Below, piece by piece: positions 1-8,100 of a stretch of 17,089 nucleotides of DNA. Below the pieces are notes generated by a model. The model was not told where the DNA came from, did no database searches, and saw nothing but the letters and a program-made list of their open reading frames with translations. The stretch covers positions 1 to 17,089 of the forward strand of contig PWHA01000184.1 of NCBI GenBank assembly GCA_003554685.1, in the 5' to 3' direction. Within the stretch, counting starts at the first letter, position 1. Every line of letters starts with the position of its first letter. Made by a program: the position numbers and the translations under genes. This DNA comes from Halanaerobiaceae bacterium. Lineage in GTDB: Bacteria > Bacillota > Halanaerobiia > Halanaerobiales > Halarsenatibacteraceae.

Positions 1-890
1 GAGAGAGAATTAACCTGCATCCCCTGCTCTTCCAGAATATTGATGCCTTCGGTGGCCATAATAATACTGTTGTTGCCCCGACCGGCCTCTTTACCCATCC
101 GGAGACCAGCGGCAAAAATATTTTTATGCTCTTCTGAGAGGCTTTGCCACCACTCTGTATTGGCCATGACAGAATAGGGCCCGTAGAGGGTATTTGTAAT
201 GGTGGCATATTCCTGCACTTCATAGAGATTACCATATATTATTATTGTAACTGGATTGGTCTGGCCATCAACAATGCCTGTCTGCAGCGAGGTGTAAACC
301 TCCGGCCACGCTATTGTGGAGGTGCTGGCTCCCACAGCTTCAAAGAGGATATTCTGTATCGGGTCTTCCAAAACTCTAAAGGTTAGACCCTCCATATCCT
401 CCGGTCTTTCAATCGGTCTGACATTATTTGTGAAGATTGTAAAGCCGCCACTTTCAGCGATAGCCAGACTGGTGACATCAGCGATATTGGCTGTGATCTG
501 TTCCCGTAAATAATCGCCAAATTCACCGTCAAATACTTCCCAGGCCACTGCGCTGTCAGGAAGTGCATAGGGAATAGTCAGAGCAGAGATCCCGCGATAA
601 AACTGGCCCAGACCGCCCATGGTTGAAATATTCAGCTGGGTAATATTCTCCTGCAGCAACTCCATTCTCTCTCTTTCATTACCAAGCTGATCATCGGAGT
701 AGAGGTTTATAATAATCTCGCCATCTGTTGCCGTCTCCACATGGGATTTCAATACTGTCGCCAGGACATGAGCATCGCTATCCAGATTGCCGGGACCACC
801 ATAGGCAAAACTTATCTCCTGAGCGGCCAGGGCATTTGCCGAAAATACAAAGATTAATAAGATGGTTAAAGCCAAAATCTTTTTTGTCAT
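1..890 (-). CDS. TRAP transporter substrate-binding protein, DctP family (3' end outside window)
   Basis: Periplasmic receptor of a tripartite ATP-independent transporter, which captures carboxylate-type solutes and hands them to a QM membrane pair that would lie beyond the left edge. Seen: 296 codons are open from an ATG at 890 preceded by CTGAGGAGGATAATTA. Residues 1-22 form a type I signal peptide (two Lys, hydrophobic core, ANALA before AQE) with no lipobox Cys. The hallmark DctP stretch is present around residues 165-212: GLTFRV with the substrate-carboxylate Arg at 172, then AWPEVYTSLQTGIVDGQTNP. No stop occurs before base 1, so the gene is partial; the family is usually about 330 residues, so little is missing. 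It starts 32 bp after the D-aminoacylase stop, probably in the same transcript, so its ligand may be an N-acyl amino acid or a product of that enzyme (inference). Confidence 0.93.
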   Translation of the reverse strand, partial: MTKKILALTILLIFVFSANALAAQEISFAYGGPGNLDSDAHVLATVLKSHVETATDGEIIINLYSDDQLGNERERMELLQENITQLNISTMGGLGQFYRGISALTIPYALPDSAVAWEVFDGEFGDYLREQITANIADVTSLAIAESGGFTIFTNNVRPIERPEDMEGLTFRVLEDPIQNILFEAVGASTSTIAWPEVYTSLQTGIVDGQTNPVTIIIYGNLYEVQEYATITNTLYGPYSVMANTEWWQSLSEEHKNIFAAGLRMGKEAGRGNNSIIMATEGINILEEQGMQVNSL

Positions 891-922
891 TAATTATCCT
901 CCTCAGTTTATTCTATTTGTCT

Positions 923-2308
923 TCAGGAAAAATCTCTTGCTGGATTATTATCCCCCCTTTGATATTTCATATATTTTCCTTTACTGAGATCAGTCGATTT
1001 ATTCTGAGATACTATCAGCTCACCATTGAGAATAACATGCTCAATTCCCTCCGGTGGAAGTAAAGGCTCTGAAAAAGTAGCATTATCTATCACAGTCTCC
1101 TCATCCAGCAGAACTAAATCTGCCTGGTAACCCTCAGCAATCCGGCCCTTATTATTTAATCCCAACCAGTCTGCCGGTTGGCTTGTTATCTTTTTCAAAC
1201 CGGTATAAAAATCAAGCAGCTCCTCATCCCGACAATACCTGCCCAGCAGTCTGGGAAAGGTGCCGGCACCTCTGGGATGGCCCTCTCCCTGATTCATGGT
1301 TATATCGCTTGCCACCATTATTCGGTCATTCCTGATAGCTTTTATTATTTCCTCTCGATTCATGACATGAGCTGCAACCAGAGTTTCAGGCTTACTCTTT
1401 CTCAATTTTTGAAAAATATCCTCAGTAGCGCACTGACCTTTATATTCACCCTGAAGAATCTCTAAATCACCGTAAGCACAATCCAGCCTTTCAATAAAAC
1501 CCTCAGCAAATACTGCAGAGCCTATATAGGTGCAGAAGGCACTGTAGGGATAGCAGTCGCCCCTAATCCTGACCCCATCCTGCCAGGCCTGATCAAAGAC
1601 CTTTAAGAAATCCTCCATTCTGCCGTAGGATGCCACACTACCAATATGAGAAATATGTAATCTAGCGCCAGTTTCAGCGCTGACTGCAATTAATTCTTTT
1701 AAATTCTCAATCACTCTATCGGGAAAACCGATTAGATGAACAGCAATAAGAGCATCATATTCTGCTGCAACTTTGCCTATTGCCATCAATTCTTTGTTAG
1801 AGATGCCGGGATGATAGGCGATACCTAGAGAAACACCAAAGGTTTTATTATTTGTGAATATAGTCTGCATCATTTGAATCAAGGAGTTCCTCTGTTCAGC
1901 ATCAGCTTCTTGATATTCATTGATATCCAGCTTTTCTCTCAAGGAATTATAGCCAATAAAAAGTCCCAGATCATAGGGAAATCCTCTGCTGTTGATCTTC
2001 TCAATCAGAGTCTCAATATCTGTGAAATTATATCCGCAGTTACCACCGAGAGCGGAGGTAACGCCCATTCTGGTCAGAGCTCTGCCTTCAATAATCTCTA
2101 GATTGCCGCTGTCATTTATTTTGTCTTCATGAATATGTAAATCTATAAACCCCGGCGTTATCAACAGACCCTGCAGGTCAAGAGTTTCTCTGCCATCCAG
2201 ATATCCAGGCGATATTTTAAAAATTTTATGATCCTTTATTCCAATGTTCAGGGCCTTTTTCTCCCCATTAGCGTCTAAAATAAATCCATTGTTAAGAGCT
2301 AAATCCAA
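923..2308 (-). CDS. N-acyl-D-amino-acid deacylase (D-aminoacylase) family amidohydrolase
   Basis: Cytoplasmic amidohydrolase-superfamily enzyme; the family hydrolyses N-acyl-D-amino acids or related amides with a zinc centre. Seen in the 461 residues: N-terminal beta-sandwich half; GFIDLHIHED (His58, His60); GGNCG with the metal-ligand Cys91 typical of D-aminoacylases; His191; HISHIG (His218, His221); VASD (Asp335, catalytic base position); the family signature HPRGAGTFPRLLGRY (344-358); and the C-terminal GRIAEGYQADLVLLD strand. Known family members run about 480-530 residues, so this one is slightly short. The usual THxRDE around the middle His is replaced by VHLIGF, so the acyl or amino acid specificity may differ. 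The start is TTG with GAGGTG 7 nt upstream; no better ATG exists before the conserved N-terminus. It stands 371 bp after the second SIS gene and 32 bp before dctP. Confidence 0.87.
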   Translation of the reverse strand: MDLALNNGFILDANGEKKALNIGIKDHKIFKISPGYLDGRETLDLQGLLITPGFIDLHIHEDKINDSGNLEIIEGRALTRMGVTSALGGNCGYNFTDIETLIEKINSRGFPYDLGLFIGYNSLREKLDINEYQEADAEQRNSLIQMMQTIFTNNKTFGVSLGIAYHPGISNKELMAIGKVAAEYDALIAVHLIGFPDRVIENLKELIAVSAETGARLHISHIGSVASYGRMEDFLKVFDQAWQDGVRIRGDCYPYSAFCTYIGSAVFAEGFIERLDCAYGDLEILQGEYKGQCATEDIFQKLRKSKPETLVAAHVMNREEIIKAIRNDRIMVASDITMNQGEGHPRGAGTFPRLLGRYCRDEELLDFYTGLKKITSQPADWLGLNNKGRIAEGYQADLVLLDEETVIDNATFSEPLLPPEGIEHVILNGELIVSQNKSTDLSKGKYMKYQRGDNNPARDFS

Positions 2309-2345
2309 GATAGATCACCTCTTTGATTTATTGCTTTAATTTATT

Positions 2346-2377
2346 GCTGTAGCGCTGTGTTGCTGTGTTGTTGTGTT
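2346..2377. repeat. 8-bp tandem repeat, about 4 units
   Basis: Plus-strand units GCTGTAGC, GCTGTGTT, GCTGTGTT, GTTGTGTT follow directly on each other in the leader of the amidohydrolase gene, about 40 to 70 nt upstream of its TTG start. Two units are identical and the outer two differ by one to three bases. No coding or protein-binding role is evident. Confidence 0.7.
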
Positions 2378-2484
2378 AATATGCCATTTAGCTATAATTC
2401 TTTGTAATTAGACAAAATCCTGCAGTTAACTATAAAAATATATAATTTTTTATGTTTTTTTGGCCGGTTGTGGTGTTTGTTGGT

Positions 2485-2538
2485 CTATCGAAAAATGTCA
2501 GAGAACCCGGTACCAACCAAATACGCCCCCGCCAGCGA
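2485..2538. repeat. 57-bp dispersed repeat, copy A (degenerate)
   Basis: Shares the core GAACCCGGTACCAACCAA-ATACGC and the flanking TCGAAAAA and AGCGA with the copies at 2604 and 16874. It is about 3 bp shorter and has lost the ACCGGT segment near its right end, so it looks like the oldest copy. All three copies have the same orientation. Confidence 0.8.
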
Positions 2539-2603
2539 ATCCACCTTCGCCAACGAGGGCAGCAATTACTCATCAATATCCAGCTTTCTCTCGTTACTCA
2601 AAT

Positions 2604-2660
2604 TTGTCGAAATTCGTCAGGGAACCCGGTACCAACCAAATACGCTTGCACCGGTAGCGA
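2604..2660. repeat. 57-bp dispersed repeat, copy B
   Basis: Runs from TTGTCGA to GGTAGCGA and matches copy C (16874-16930) at 50 of 57 positions by my manual alignment. It begins 20 bp from the stop of the SIS gene at 2680. It contains CCGGT and ACCGG arms that could pair across about 19 nt. It may be a REP- or MITE-like element; no open frame inside it is believable. Confidence 0.85.
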
Positions 2661-2679
2661 ACATTTCCACCCGAACCAC

Positions 2680-3402
2680 CTACAAGTACTTAATCCTCTT
2701 ATCATATTTTTTAAATAAATCTTGATTGTTTACTCCATCCATGTTCTGGCTTTGATATACTGGCAAAGTAATGTTTTGGTCCTGTAAAATTTTAATTGTT
2801 TCGGTTAGCAGGCTGTTTACTATTACAACTCCTGCCAGGGTTGAACCTGGTCCAGTTATGAGATCACCGTACTCTAACAGGCCATCGCCGTAAGGTACAC
2901 AGTTATCAAAAACAAGATCGGCAATTTCGTATAATTTTTTACCTGAAGAATGTTTCGAAGCGCAATTCTTTGAATGATCCAGGGATGTAATAGCCAAAAG
3001 GTATAGACCTTCTTCTTTAGCTTTAAGGGCAATATCAATTGGCAGTCCATTCCGGCCGGAATTAGATACCACCAGCATTAAATCTTCTTGATTAATATAA
3101 TGATTCTCCCAGATAACTTCAGCAAAGCCTTCCAGTTTCTCAATCCTGCTGCTTTTTCGAGCTCCCATCGAAAGAGTTACACACTCATCAATCATTCCAT
3201 TTACAGGGGCCAGGCCTCCAGCCCTGGCAAACATTTCTCCCGCAACTAAACTGGAATGTCCCGCTCCCAAAATGTGAAGCAGCCTATCCTCCCTTATCCT
3301 GTCAGCAAAAAGGCTGGCAGCCTGCTTTATTTTATCAAGTTGAGTTCTTTCTATTCTGGCTATCAAATTTGAAACCTCAGTTAAATATTGATTTGCAGAC
3401 AA
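2680..3402 (-). CDS. SIS-domain protein, UPF0309-like (sugar-phosphate isomerase/binding fold), second copy
   Basis: Cytoplasmic SIS-fold protein of 240 residues; the fold binds phosphorylated sugars and performs isomerase, deaminase or lyase chemistry, but this subfamily has no settled reaction that I know of. Seen: phosphosugar-binding loops GAGHSS (46-51) and SNSGRNGLP (113-121), plus KSSRIEKLEGFAE (83-95), a stretch I associate with UPF0309-type proteins. It is a paralogue of the product at 8991-8245. It lacks the LTTEQRNP-type N-terminus and longer length of the MurNAc-6-P etherase MurQ. The start is TTG with GGGGGAG about 6 nt upstream, supported by the alignment with the paralogue. It lies 162 bp after the CUT1 permease gene, so it probably acts on a sugar imported by that system (inference). 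Confidence 0.8.
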   Translation of the reverse strand: MSANQYLTEVSNLIARIERTQLDKIKQAASLFADRIREDRLLHILGAGHSSLVAGEMFARAGGLAPVNGMIDECVTLSMGARKSSRIEKLEGFAEVIWENHYINQEDLMLVVSNSGRNGLPIDIALKAKEEGLYLLAITSLDHSKNCASKHSSGKKLYEIADLVFDNCVPYGDGLLEYGDLITGPGSTLAGVVIVNSLLTETIKILQDQNITLPVYQSQNMDGVNNQDLFKKYDKRIKYL

Positions 3403-3564
3403 TTTGTCTCCCCCTCAAATAAATATTTCTCTCTCCACCTGGTCTTTAAAGATCTTTTATCATCATTTCTTATTTATGCTTATTTGATATAGCTTTTAAA
3501 TTTTTAAGCTCCTTCATAGATTATATCCAGCATTTCAGCCAGTATTATATTGAAAAGTCAGCAA

Positions 3565-4401
3565 TTATTTAGACCAGCCGGCTGTTAATCCTTCAATAAT
3601 TAAATCTCTAAATATAAAAGCGATTGTTATGGGAACGATGGCCCCAATTACTCCGGCTGTGGCCATCATGCTGTAATCCACTCCTCCCATAGTGCTGAAC
3701 TGGGTTGCTGCTACTGGCACCGTCCGGGAGTGAATGCTGGTCAGAATCAGGGCAAAGAAGAACTCATTCCAGACAGTAATAAGAGAAAATAGACCGGTGG
3801 CAAAAATCGCCGGAACAACAAGAGGAATCATTATTTTGATTAAAATTTGAGCAGTATTAGCCCCATCAATGATAGCGGCCTCTTCTATTTCAACCGGGAT
3901 AGTGATAAAATAATTTTTTAGTATCCAGATGACAACCGGGAGAATAAAACCAACATAAACTATCAGCAGACCAATCCTGGTATCCCGCATACCAAGCCTT
4001 CCCATAAAAAGATATATGGGAATTATTATTGTAGCCCCTGGCAGCATCTGGGTTAATAAAACTCCAATTAACAGACCCTGTTTCCCTTTAAAATTAAAGC
4101 GGGCTGCAGCATAAGCGGCCAGAATGCCAACAAAAAGAGTTATGGCGGTTGAAAAAGAAGTTACAATTATGCTATTAATAAAAGCTTCCCGGAAGAAGGC
4201 TTCTTCCCTAAAAATGTTAATAAAGCGGGCATACTGGGGTTCCTCCGGTAACCAGCGGGCTGTGCTAATCAATTCTCTCTCCAGTGATATGCTGGATATT
4301 ATCATCCATAAAAAGGGCAAAACAAGATAAAGCAAAAGTAGCAAAGCCGCCAGATATAAGACCACCTTAAATGCAATTTTTTTCATTTTATGAGAGGTCA
4401 C
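3565..4401 (-). CDS. Carbohydrate ABC transporter permease, CUT1 family, MalG/UgpE type
   Basis: Inner-membrane subunit that forms the translocation path with the preceding permease. Seen: 278 residues with six probable membrane segments (first at about 10-36), a large periplasmic loop with YARFINIFREEAFFREAFINS, and the cytoplasmic EAA loop EEAAIIDGANTAQILIKIMI at 173-192, which docks the ATPase. The length fits MalG-type proteins without the extra N-terminal part. The start is GTG at 4401, whose G is the last base of the upstream permease's TAG stop; AAGGAGG lies 7 nt before it. This one-base overlap means coupled translation. No ATPase gene follows; many Firmicute CUT1 systems use one shared ATPase of the MsmX/UgpC type encoded elsewhere. 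Confidence 0.93.
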   Translation of the reverse strand: MTSHKMKKIAFKVVLYLAALLLLLYLVLPFLWMIISSISLERELISTARWLPEEPQYARFINIFREEAFFREAFINSIIVTSFSTAITLFVGILAAYAAARFNFKGKQGLLIGVLLTQMLPGATIIIPIYLFMGRLGMRDTRIGLLIVYVGFILPVVIWILKNYFITIPVEIEEAAIIDGANTAQILIKIMIPLVVPAIFATGLFSLITVWNEFFFALILTSIHSRTVPVAATQFSTMGGVDYSMMATAGVIGAIVPITIAFIFRDLIIEGLTAGWSK

Positions 4402-5288
4402 TATTCTGCCTCCTTAATCATAACCTGATAATAAATGACTGTGATAATCAGAATAATCAAGGTAAGGATAAGAGAGAGGGTAGCTCCATAACTGAAATTT
4501 AGACTTCTAAATGTGACCTGATAGATATGAAAGTTGATTAAGTTGGTGCCCCGGGAAGGCCCCCCCTGGGTTAAAGCATAAACCAGGTCAAAGCTTTTAA
4601 AGGCCCAGATTGTTCGCAGAGAAAGGGCAACAAACAGAACTGGCTTTATCGCCGGCAGGGTGATGTGATAAAACCGCTGCAAAATATTGGCACCTTCAAT
4701 TTTAGCTACTTCATAATAATCCTCAGGAATGGTCTGGAGACCGGCTAAAAAAAGCAGGGCAATAAAAGAGGTCTCCTTCCAGACATCTGCCAAGATCATC
4801 ATCCGCATTGCTCTGGCCGGTTCTCCCAGCCAGTTAATATTCCTGGTAATAAATCCAAACTGCCGCAGTAACCTGTTTAACGGTCCAAAGTGTGGATTAT
4901 ATATCCACCTCCACATAATACCATTGACTACCCAGGGTATAGCCCAGGGCAGGAGCAATAAAACCCGGAGCAGTTTAACCCCCCAAAACTTTTCATTTAA
5001 CAGGAGAGCAATCAATAATCCCAGCACAATTTCAATAGCCACAGCCCAGACAACAAAATATAATGTTAACCTGATTGAATGCCAGAAGGCATCATCCCGG
5101 AATAGGTGAAAATAATTATCTAAACCAACAAAGGAGGGGTCAGCCACTCCCCTGCTAAAATTGAGCAGGCTGAGATAAATACTGTATAATATCGGCACAG
5201 CAAAAACAAAGAAAATTATAATAAGTCCAGGGAGCAAAAGAGCTGCAAGAGTTCTGTTTTTCTGTTTTTTATTATGAGGAAATATCAT
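4401..5288 (-). CDS. Carbohydrate ABC transporter permease, CUT1 family, MalF/UgpA type
   Basis: Partner permease of the sugar importer. Seen: 295 residues, hydrophobic segments at about 13-42, 73-98, 106-126, 163-184, 215-235 and 268-290, the family phrase SFVGLDNYFHLF (52-63), and the EAA loop YYEVAKIEGANILQRFYHIT at 191-210. The ATG at 5288 is preceded by GAAGGAGAAAATATA, a good ribosome binding site. It overlaps the next permease by one base and is separated from its binding protein by an unusually long 490-bp gap holding a hairpin and a minisatellite, so it is probably expressed at a lower level than the binding protein (inference). Confidence 0.94.
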   Translation of the reverse strand: MIFPHNKKQKNRTLAALLLPGLIIIFFVFAVPILYSIYLSLLNFSRGVADPSFVGLDNYFHLFRDDAFWHSIRLTLYFVVWAVAIEIVLGLLIALLLNEKFWGVKLLRVLLLLPWAIPWVVNGIMWRWIYNPHFGPLNRLLRQFGFITRNINWLGEPARAMRMMILADVWKETSFIALLFLAGLQTIPEDYYEVAKIEGANILQRFYHITLPAIKPVLFVALSLRTIWAFKSFDLVYALTQGGPSRGTNLINFHIYQVTFRSLNFSYGATLSLILTLIILIITVIYYQVMIKEAE

Positions 5289-5421
5289 TATATTTTCTCC
5301 TTCAGCCAGTAAATATTAAAAAACTAGAGATATATGCTGTCAACAATCTAATCAGGTTAATGATATTCAGGTTACTAATATCCTGGATTGGCAGCAGAAT
5401 AATATTAATTGCAATAATTTT

Positions 5422-5571
5422 AATCGCTATGACTGATACGACTACAATGAATGATATGACTGCTATATCTGTTATGACTGATTCGACTGATATGAGTAAT
5501 ATTACTGCTATAACTCTTATGACTAACATGACTGCTATGACTGATATGGTTGCTATAACTGATACGACTGG
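5422..5571. repeat. 9-bp degenerate minisatellite, about 16 units
   Basis: Successive 9-mers on the plus strand read GACTGATAC, GACTACAAT, GAATGATAT, GACTGCTAT, ATCTGTTAT, GACTGATTC, GACTGATAT, GAGTAATAT and so on, with consensus GACTGATAT. Fifteen uninterrupted units run from 5431 to 5565, with one weaker unit before and a partial one after. The phase is kept throughout, so it is a true tandem array rather than loose low complexity. Confidence 0.9.
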
Positions 5572-5679
5572 AATTTTAATCTCAAAATCATATTAATATC
5601 GACTTTGTGCAGTAAAAGCAGTCATGATAAAACAGAAAATAACCGGAATAATAAGATAAATGATGGCTTAGGTTTAGTA

Positions 5680-5716
5680 GATAGCCAGCGGATGATTGTT
5701 CTCTCCGCTGGCTATC
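5680..5716 (-). promoter_or_regulatory. Intercistronic hairpin after the sugar-binding-protein gene
   Basis: Perfect 13-bp inverted repeat GATAGCCAGCGGA / TCCGCTGGCTATC around an 11-nt loop, 62 nt after the binding-protein stop. A further CTTAGG/CCTAAG pair outside it could extend the structure. No U-run follows on the minus strand, so it is more likely an mRNA 3'-end stabiliser or partial terminator that keeps binding-protein message above permease message than a full terminator (inference). Confidence 0.75.
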
Positions 5717-5778
5717 AGGTGACTTCTCACTATAACACTAACACTAGCCTAAGTTTCTCATCGGAGGATTATTTTTAA

Positions 5779-7029
5779 TCAGTCAATTATCTGATAAACC
5801 TCATCTGCTGCCCAATCCAGTGCTTCCTGGGGAGTTTTAGCACCAGCCAGAGCATCCTGGACTGCTGTGGCCATAATTCTGCGATAATCATCAAGCCATC
5901 CAGCATCTACAGCAAATTCTCCCACCTCTACCTGCTGAATCAGCTGACCGTACTGGCCCCAGCCTTTATTAATTGCTCGTTCTCTAACACCTGAGAAGAG
6001 TCTCTCATGAGTTGACAGATTATATCCTTCAATTGCATGTAACATCTGGGCTTCTGTGCCTGTCAGAAGTTTGATAAATTCAACTGCGGCATCCTTGTTT
6101 TGAGAAGCTTCAACTACTCCAAAACCTCCTGCATATATCAGACCACCAGTATCTTTGTCAGCCGAACCGGGTATCATCATAATTCTGGCATCATCTGCAA
6201 CTGCTGATTCTTCAGGATTCATTGCTTGATTGGCAGACCAGGTTGAATTAAGCATAAAAGCAGTAATTCCAGCCTGGAAAGCCCTCAAAGTTTCATAATC
6301 ATCCATGGATACTCCGGCGGAATCAAAAACCCCGGTTTCAACACCTTCTACCAGGAGCTCCAGAGCTTCTACTGCTACTCCTTCATTAAAAACAGGATTA
6401 TCGTCTTCATCAAACATCTCGCCGCCCATAGCTATCACCATTGTGTAAAAATTAAAATAGTGATTGCCGGGGTACTGAGCGCTGGGAATATAGGCATACT
6501 CAGCCGGGCTATTGTCAACTATATCTCCACTAACAGAGAGCAGATCCTCCCAGGTCCTGATATCATCAGGGTCAATGCCTGCCGCATCGAGATAAGCCTT
6601 ATTATAGACAAAGTGAGCGCCTCCACTATACCAGGGCACAGCAATCATCTCACCCTCATGGTGATAATGATCAAAGATTGCCTCCAAAAACAGCTCCTGT
6701 TCCAGCTCAGTAAACCAGGGGGAGAGATTAATAAAATTACCCAGCTCTGCAAAGCGGGCTTTATCAGCTGAGGGCAGAAAGATAACATCAAAACCAGCAC
6801 CTTCATCCAGCAATACAGAGGTTATTCGATCAGTAACTACATCCCAGCCGGCAAAATCTACCTCTACTTCTATCCCTGTTTCTTCGTAAAACTCCGAAGC
6901 ATAAAGTTGAACGACATCACCTTCATCCGGTCTGACCAGCACTCTAATACTTTCCGCTTCTACTCCCAGCGAGACCATCCCTAACAATAGGCCAGCCAAT
7001 AAGAGAACCATCACAGTCTTTTTAAACAT
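5779..7029 (-). CDS. Sugar ABC transporter substrate-binding protein (family 1, CUT1)
   Basis: Periplasmic receptor feeding the two CUT1 permeases downstream. Seen: 416 residues. Residues 1-25 are a signal peptide ending VEA before ES with no Cys, so the mature protein is soluble rather than lipidated. The mature start SIRVLVRPDEGDVVQLYASEF and the segment FDVIFLPSADKARFAELGNF are typical of the family 1 fold, as are AVPWYSGGAHFVYNKAYLDAAG (reads as the hinge and substrate-cleft region) and the late GGFGVVEASQNKDAAVEFIKLLT. The protein is strongly acidic. The ATG at 7029 has AGGAGGG 7 nt upstream. The ligand cannot be read from sequence; clustering with a ROK kinase and SIS proteins suggests an amino sugar or small oligosaccharide (inference). 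Confidence 0.93.
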   Translation of the reverse strand: MFKKTVMVLLLAGLLLGMVSLGVEAESIRVLVRPDEGDVVQLYASEFYEETGIEVEVDFAGWDVVTDRITSVLLDEGAGFDVIFLPSADKARFAELGNFINLSPWFTELEQELFLEAIFDHYHHEGEMIAVPWYSGGAHFVYNKAYLDAAGIDPDDIRTWEDLLSVSGDIVDNSPAEYAYIPSAQYPGNHYFNFYTMVIAMGGEMFDEDDNPVFNEGVAVEALELLVEGVETGVFDSAGVSMDDYETLRAFQAGITAFMLNSTWSANQAMNPEESAVADDARIMMIPGSADKDTGGLIYAGGFGVVEASQNKDAAVEFIKLLTGTEAQMLHAIEGYNLSTHERLFSGVRERAINKGWGQYGQLIQQVEVGEFAVDAGWLDDYRRIMATAVQDALAGAKTPQEALDWAADEVYQIID

Positions 7030-7079
7030 GTTTTTCCCTCCTGATGTTTTTTTTATTTGCCAGAAACGGCAGATGGCTT

Positions 7080-8078
7080 CTAAAACCCGGGAAAGTAATG
7101 CTGTCCTGCAGCTCCAATTACTCCCAGATGCTGGTTAAGTTCGGTACATTTTAGAGAGATATTTGCCCCGGATACTGGCTGGGCTCTAGAAGCTATTATT
7201 TTTTGCAATTTCTTAAGATAGGGTTGATATCTCAACCCCACAGAACCACCAAAAACTATCATTTCAGGGTTGACAGCACTTACCAGATTAGCCAGGCCGG
7301 TTCCCAGATAATCTACCATCTCTGCAATAAACTCTGCTGCTCTGGGATTATCTTTTTCTGCTGCATCAAAAATAATTTTAGCTGCTGAGCTGCCGGCAAA
7401 CTCCTCTGGAGCTAGCTTTCGTAAATACTCTACCAGTTCTCTCCCACGGTTTTCCAGTCCTTTGCCGCTGCATAAATCCTCAAGAGTTAAAATCTCAGCT
7501 CCAGCCTCAAGTCGCATCCAGCCAAAGGCACCTGCCACATTATTGTATCCTTTAATCACCTGCCCCTCCAGCAGAAGTCCACCGCCAATGCCGGTGCCGA
7601 TAATCACTGTTACTAGGTTACTGCACCCCCTTCCTGCACCAATCCAGGCGGAGGCAATCACACTGGCCGTTCCATCATAGCAGAGCTTGAAATTAAAGTC
7701 CTGATGATAGATATCAGCAAAGCTTTGCTGCAGCAGTTCCAGCAGGTTTAAACCATCAAGAAAGGGGAGATTGGGGGCCTGAATAATTTTGCCTCCATTG
7801 TCAATAACCGCCGGTAATGCCAGGCCAATTTTTTGATAATTTTGACTGCCTGTATTTGCTTGAATAGCATTATTGTGCCTGATTAGCTGGTTAATAAAAG
7901 CTTCCTGAGATTTTCGGGCAATCGCCTCTCTTTTATGAAAGAGAACCTTGCCTCTGGAATTTATCAGAGCTGTATCCAGGTGAGTTCCCCCAACATCGAA
8001 GGCCGCAGCACAATCACTTTCATCCTCTACTGCAAAGTTACTATCAGCAAAATGATTGTCAGCAGCTCTATCAGTCAT
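7080..8078 (-). CDS. ROK-family kinase/sugar-binding protein with altered sugar-site motif
   Basis: ROK (repressor, ORF, kinase) family protein without a DNA-binding domain, so expected to be a cytoplasmic sugar kinase. Seen in 332 residues: phosphate loop FDVGGTH (27-33); catalytic-base region CYDGTAS with Asp135, where kinases normally have NDAN; GTGIGGGLLLEG (161-172); and the adenosine motif VFGGSVG (275-281). Oddities: the sugar-contacting ExGH motif is AFGW here (184-187), and the CxCGxxGCxE zinc motif is missing, with LCSGKGLENRG in its place. It may phosphorylate an atypical sugar or only bind it. Start choice: the frame is open up to 8138, but the ATG at 8078 has GGAGGGGGG about 8 nt upstream, and the extra 20 residues come from the triplicated repeat at 8101-8219. 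The gene is followed after 50 bp by the sugar binding protein. Confidence 0.85.
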   Translation of the reverse strand: MTDRAADNHFADSNFAVEDESDCAAAFDVGGTHLDTALINSRGKVLFHKREAIARKSQEAFINQLIRHNNAIQANTGSQNYQKIGLALPAVIDNGGKIIQAPNLPFLDGLNLLELLQQSFADIYHQDFNFKLCYDGTASVIASAWIGAGRGCSNLVTVIIGTGIGGGLLLEGQVIKGYNNVAGAFGWMRLEAGAEILTLEDLCSGKGLENRGRELVEYLRKLAPEEFAGSSAAKIIFDAAEKDNPRAAEFIAEMVDYLGTGLANLVSAVNPEMIVFGGSVGLRYQPYLKKLQKIIASRAQPVSGANISLKCTELNQHLGVIGAAGQHYFPGF

Positions 8079-8100
8079 ACAAGATCCCCCCCTCCACCTC

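Larger units (their letters stand above)
2309..2679. other. 371-bp intergenic gap with tandem and dispersed repeats
   Basis: No credible gene. It holds an AT-rich segment (about 2381-2455), an 8-bp tandem array, and two copies of the 57-bp dispersed repeat. Short ORFs on the plus strand here have no ribosome binding site and merely read through the repeats. I could not identify a convincing promoter for the downstream amidohydrolase; a weak minus-strand candidate (TTACAA, 18 nt, CATATT) is not good enough to annotate. Confidence 0.6.
5289..5778. other. 490-bp gap inside the sugar ABC operon
   Basis: No credible gene. It contains a perfect 13-bp-arm hairpin shortly after the binding-protein stop and a 9-bp minisatellite nearer the permease. 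Open frames on both strands across 5302-5596 arise only because the 9-bp unit is a whole number of codons and lacks stops; neither has a ribosome binding site. Confidence 0.75.

Noticed and set aside
144..386. Plus-strand ORFs over the TRAP receptor gene
   Set aside because: They are shadows of the minus-strand dctP-type gene, whose translation shows a full signal peptide and family motifs.
2485..2660. Possible CRISPR array
   Set aside because: Only two direct repeats about 117 bp apart and diverged, with no regular spacers and no cas genes.
2452..2725. Three overlapping plus-strand ORFs containing PVPTKYA-like phrases
   Set aside because: They occupy three frames of the same repeat-bearing gap and two run into the SIS gene's 3' end; no start signals.
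3443..3452. TCTTTAAAGA palindrome upstream of the second SIS gene as an operator
   Set aside because: A 10-bp AT-rich palindrome is expected by chance in this composition and does not resemble the site at 16720.
5302..5596. Overlapping ORFs on both strands between the sugar receptor and permease genes
   Set aside because: They read the 9-bp tandem array, which has no stop in some frames; the predicted peptides are three-residue repeats, and neither has a ribosome binding site.
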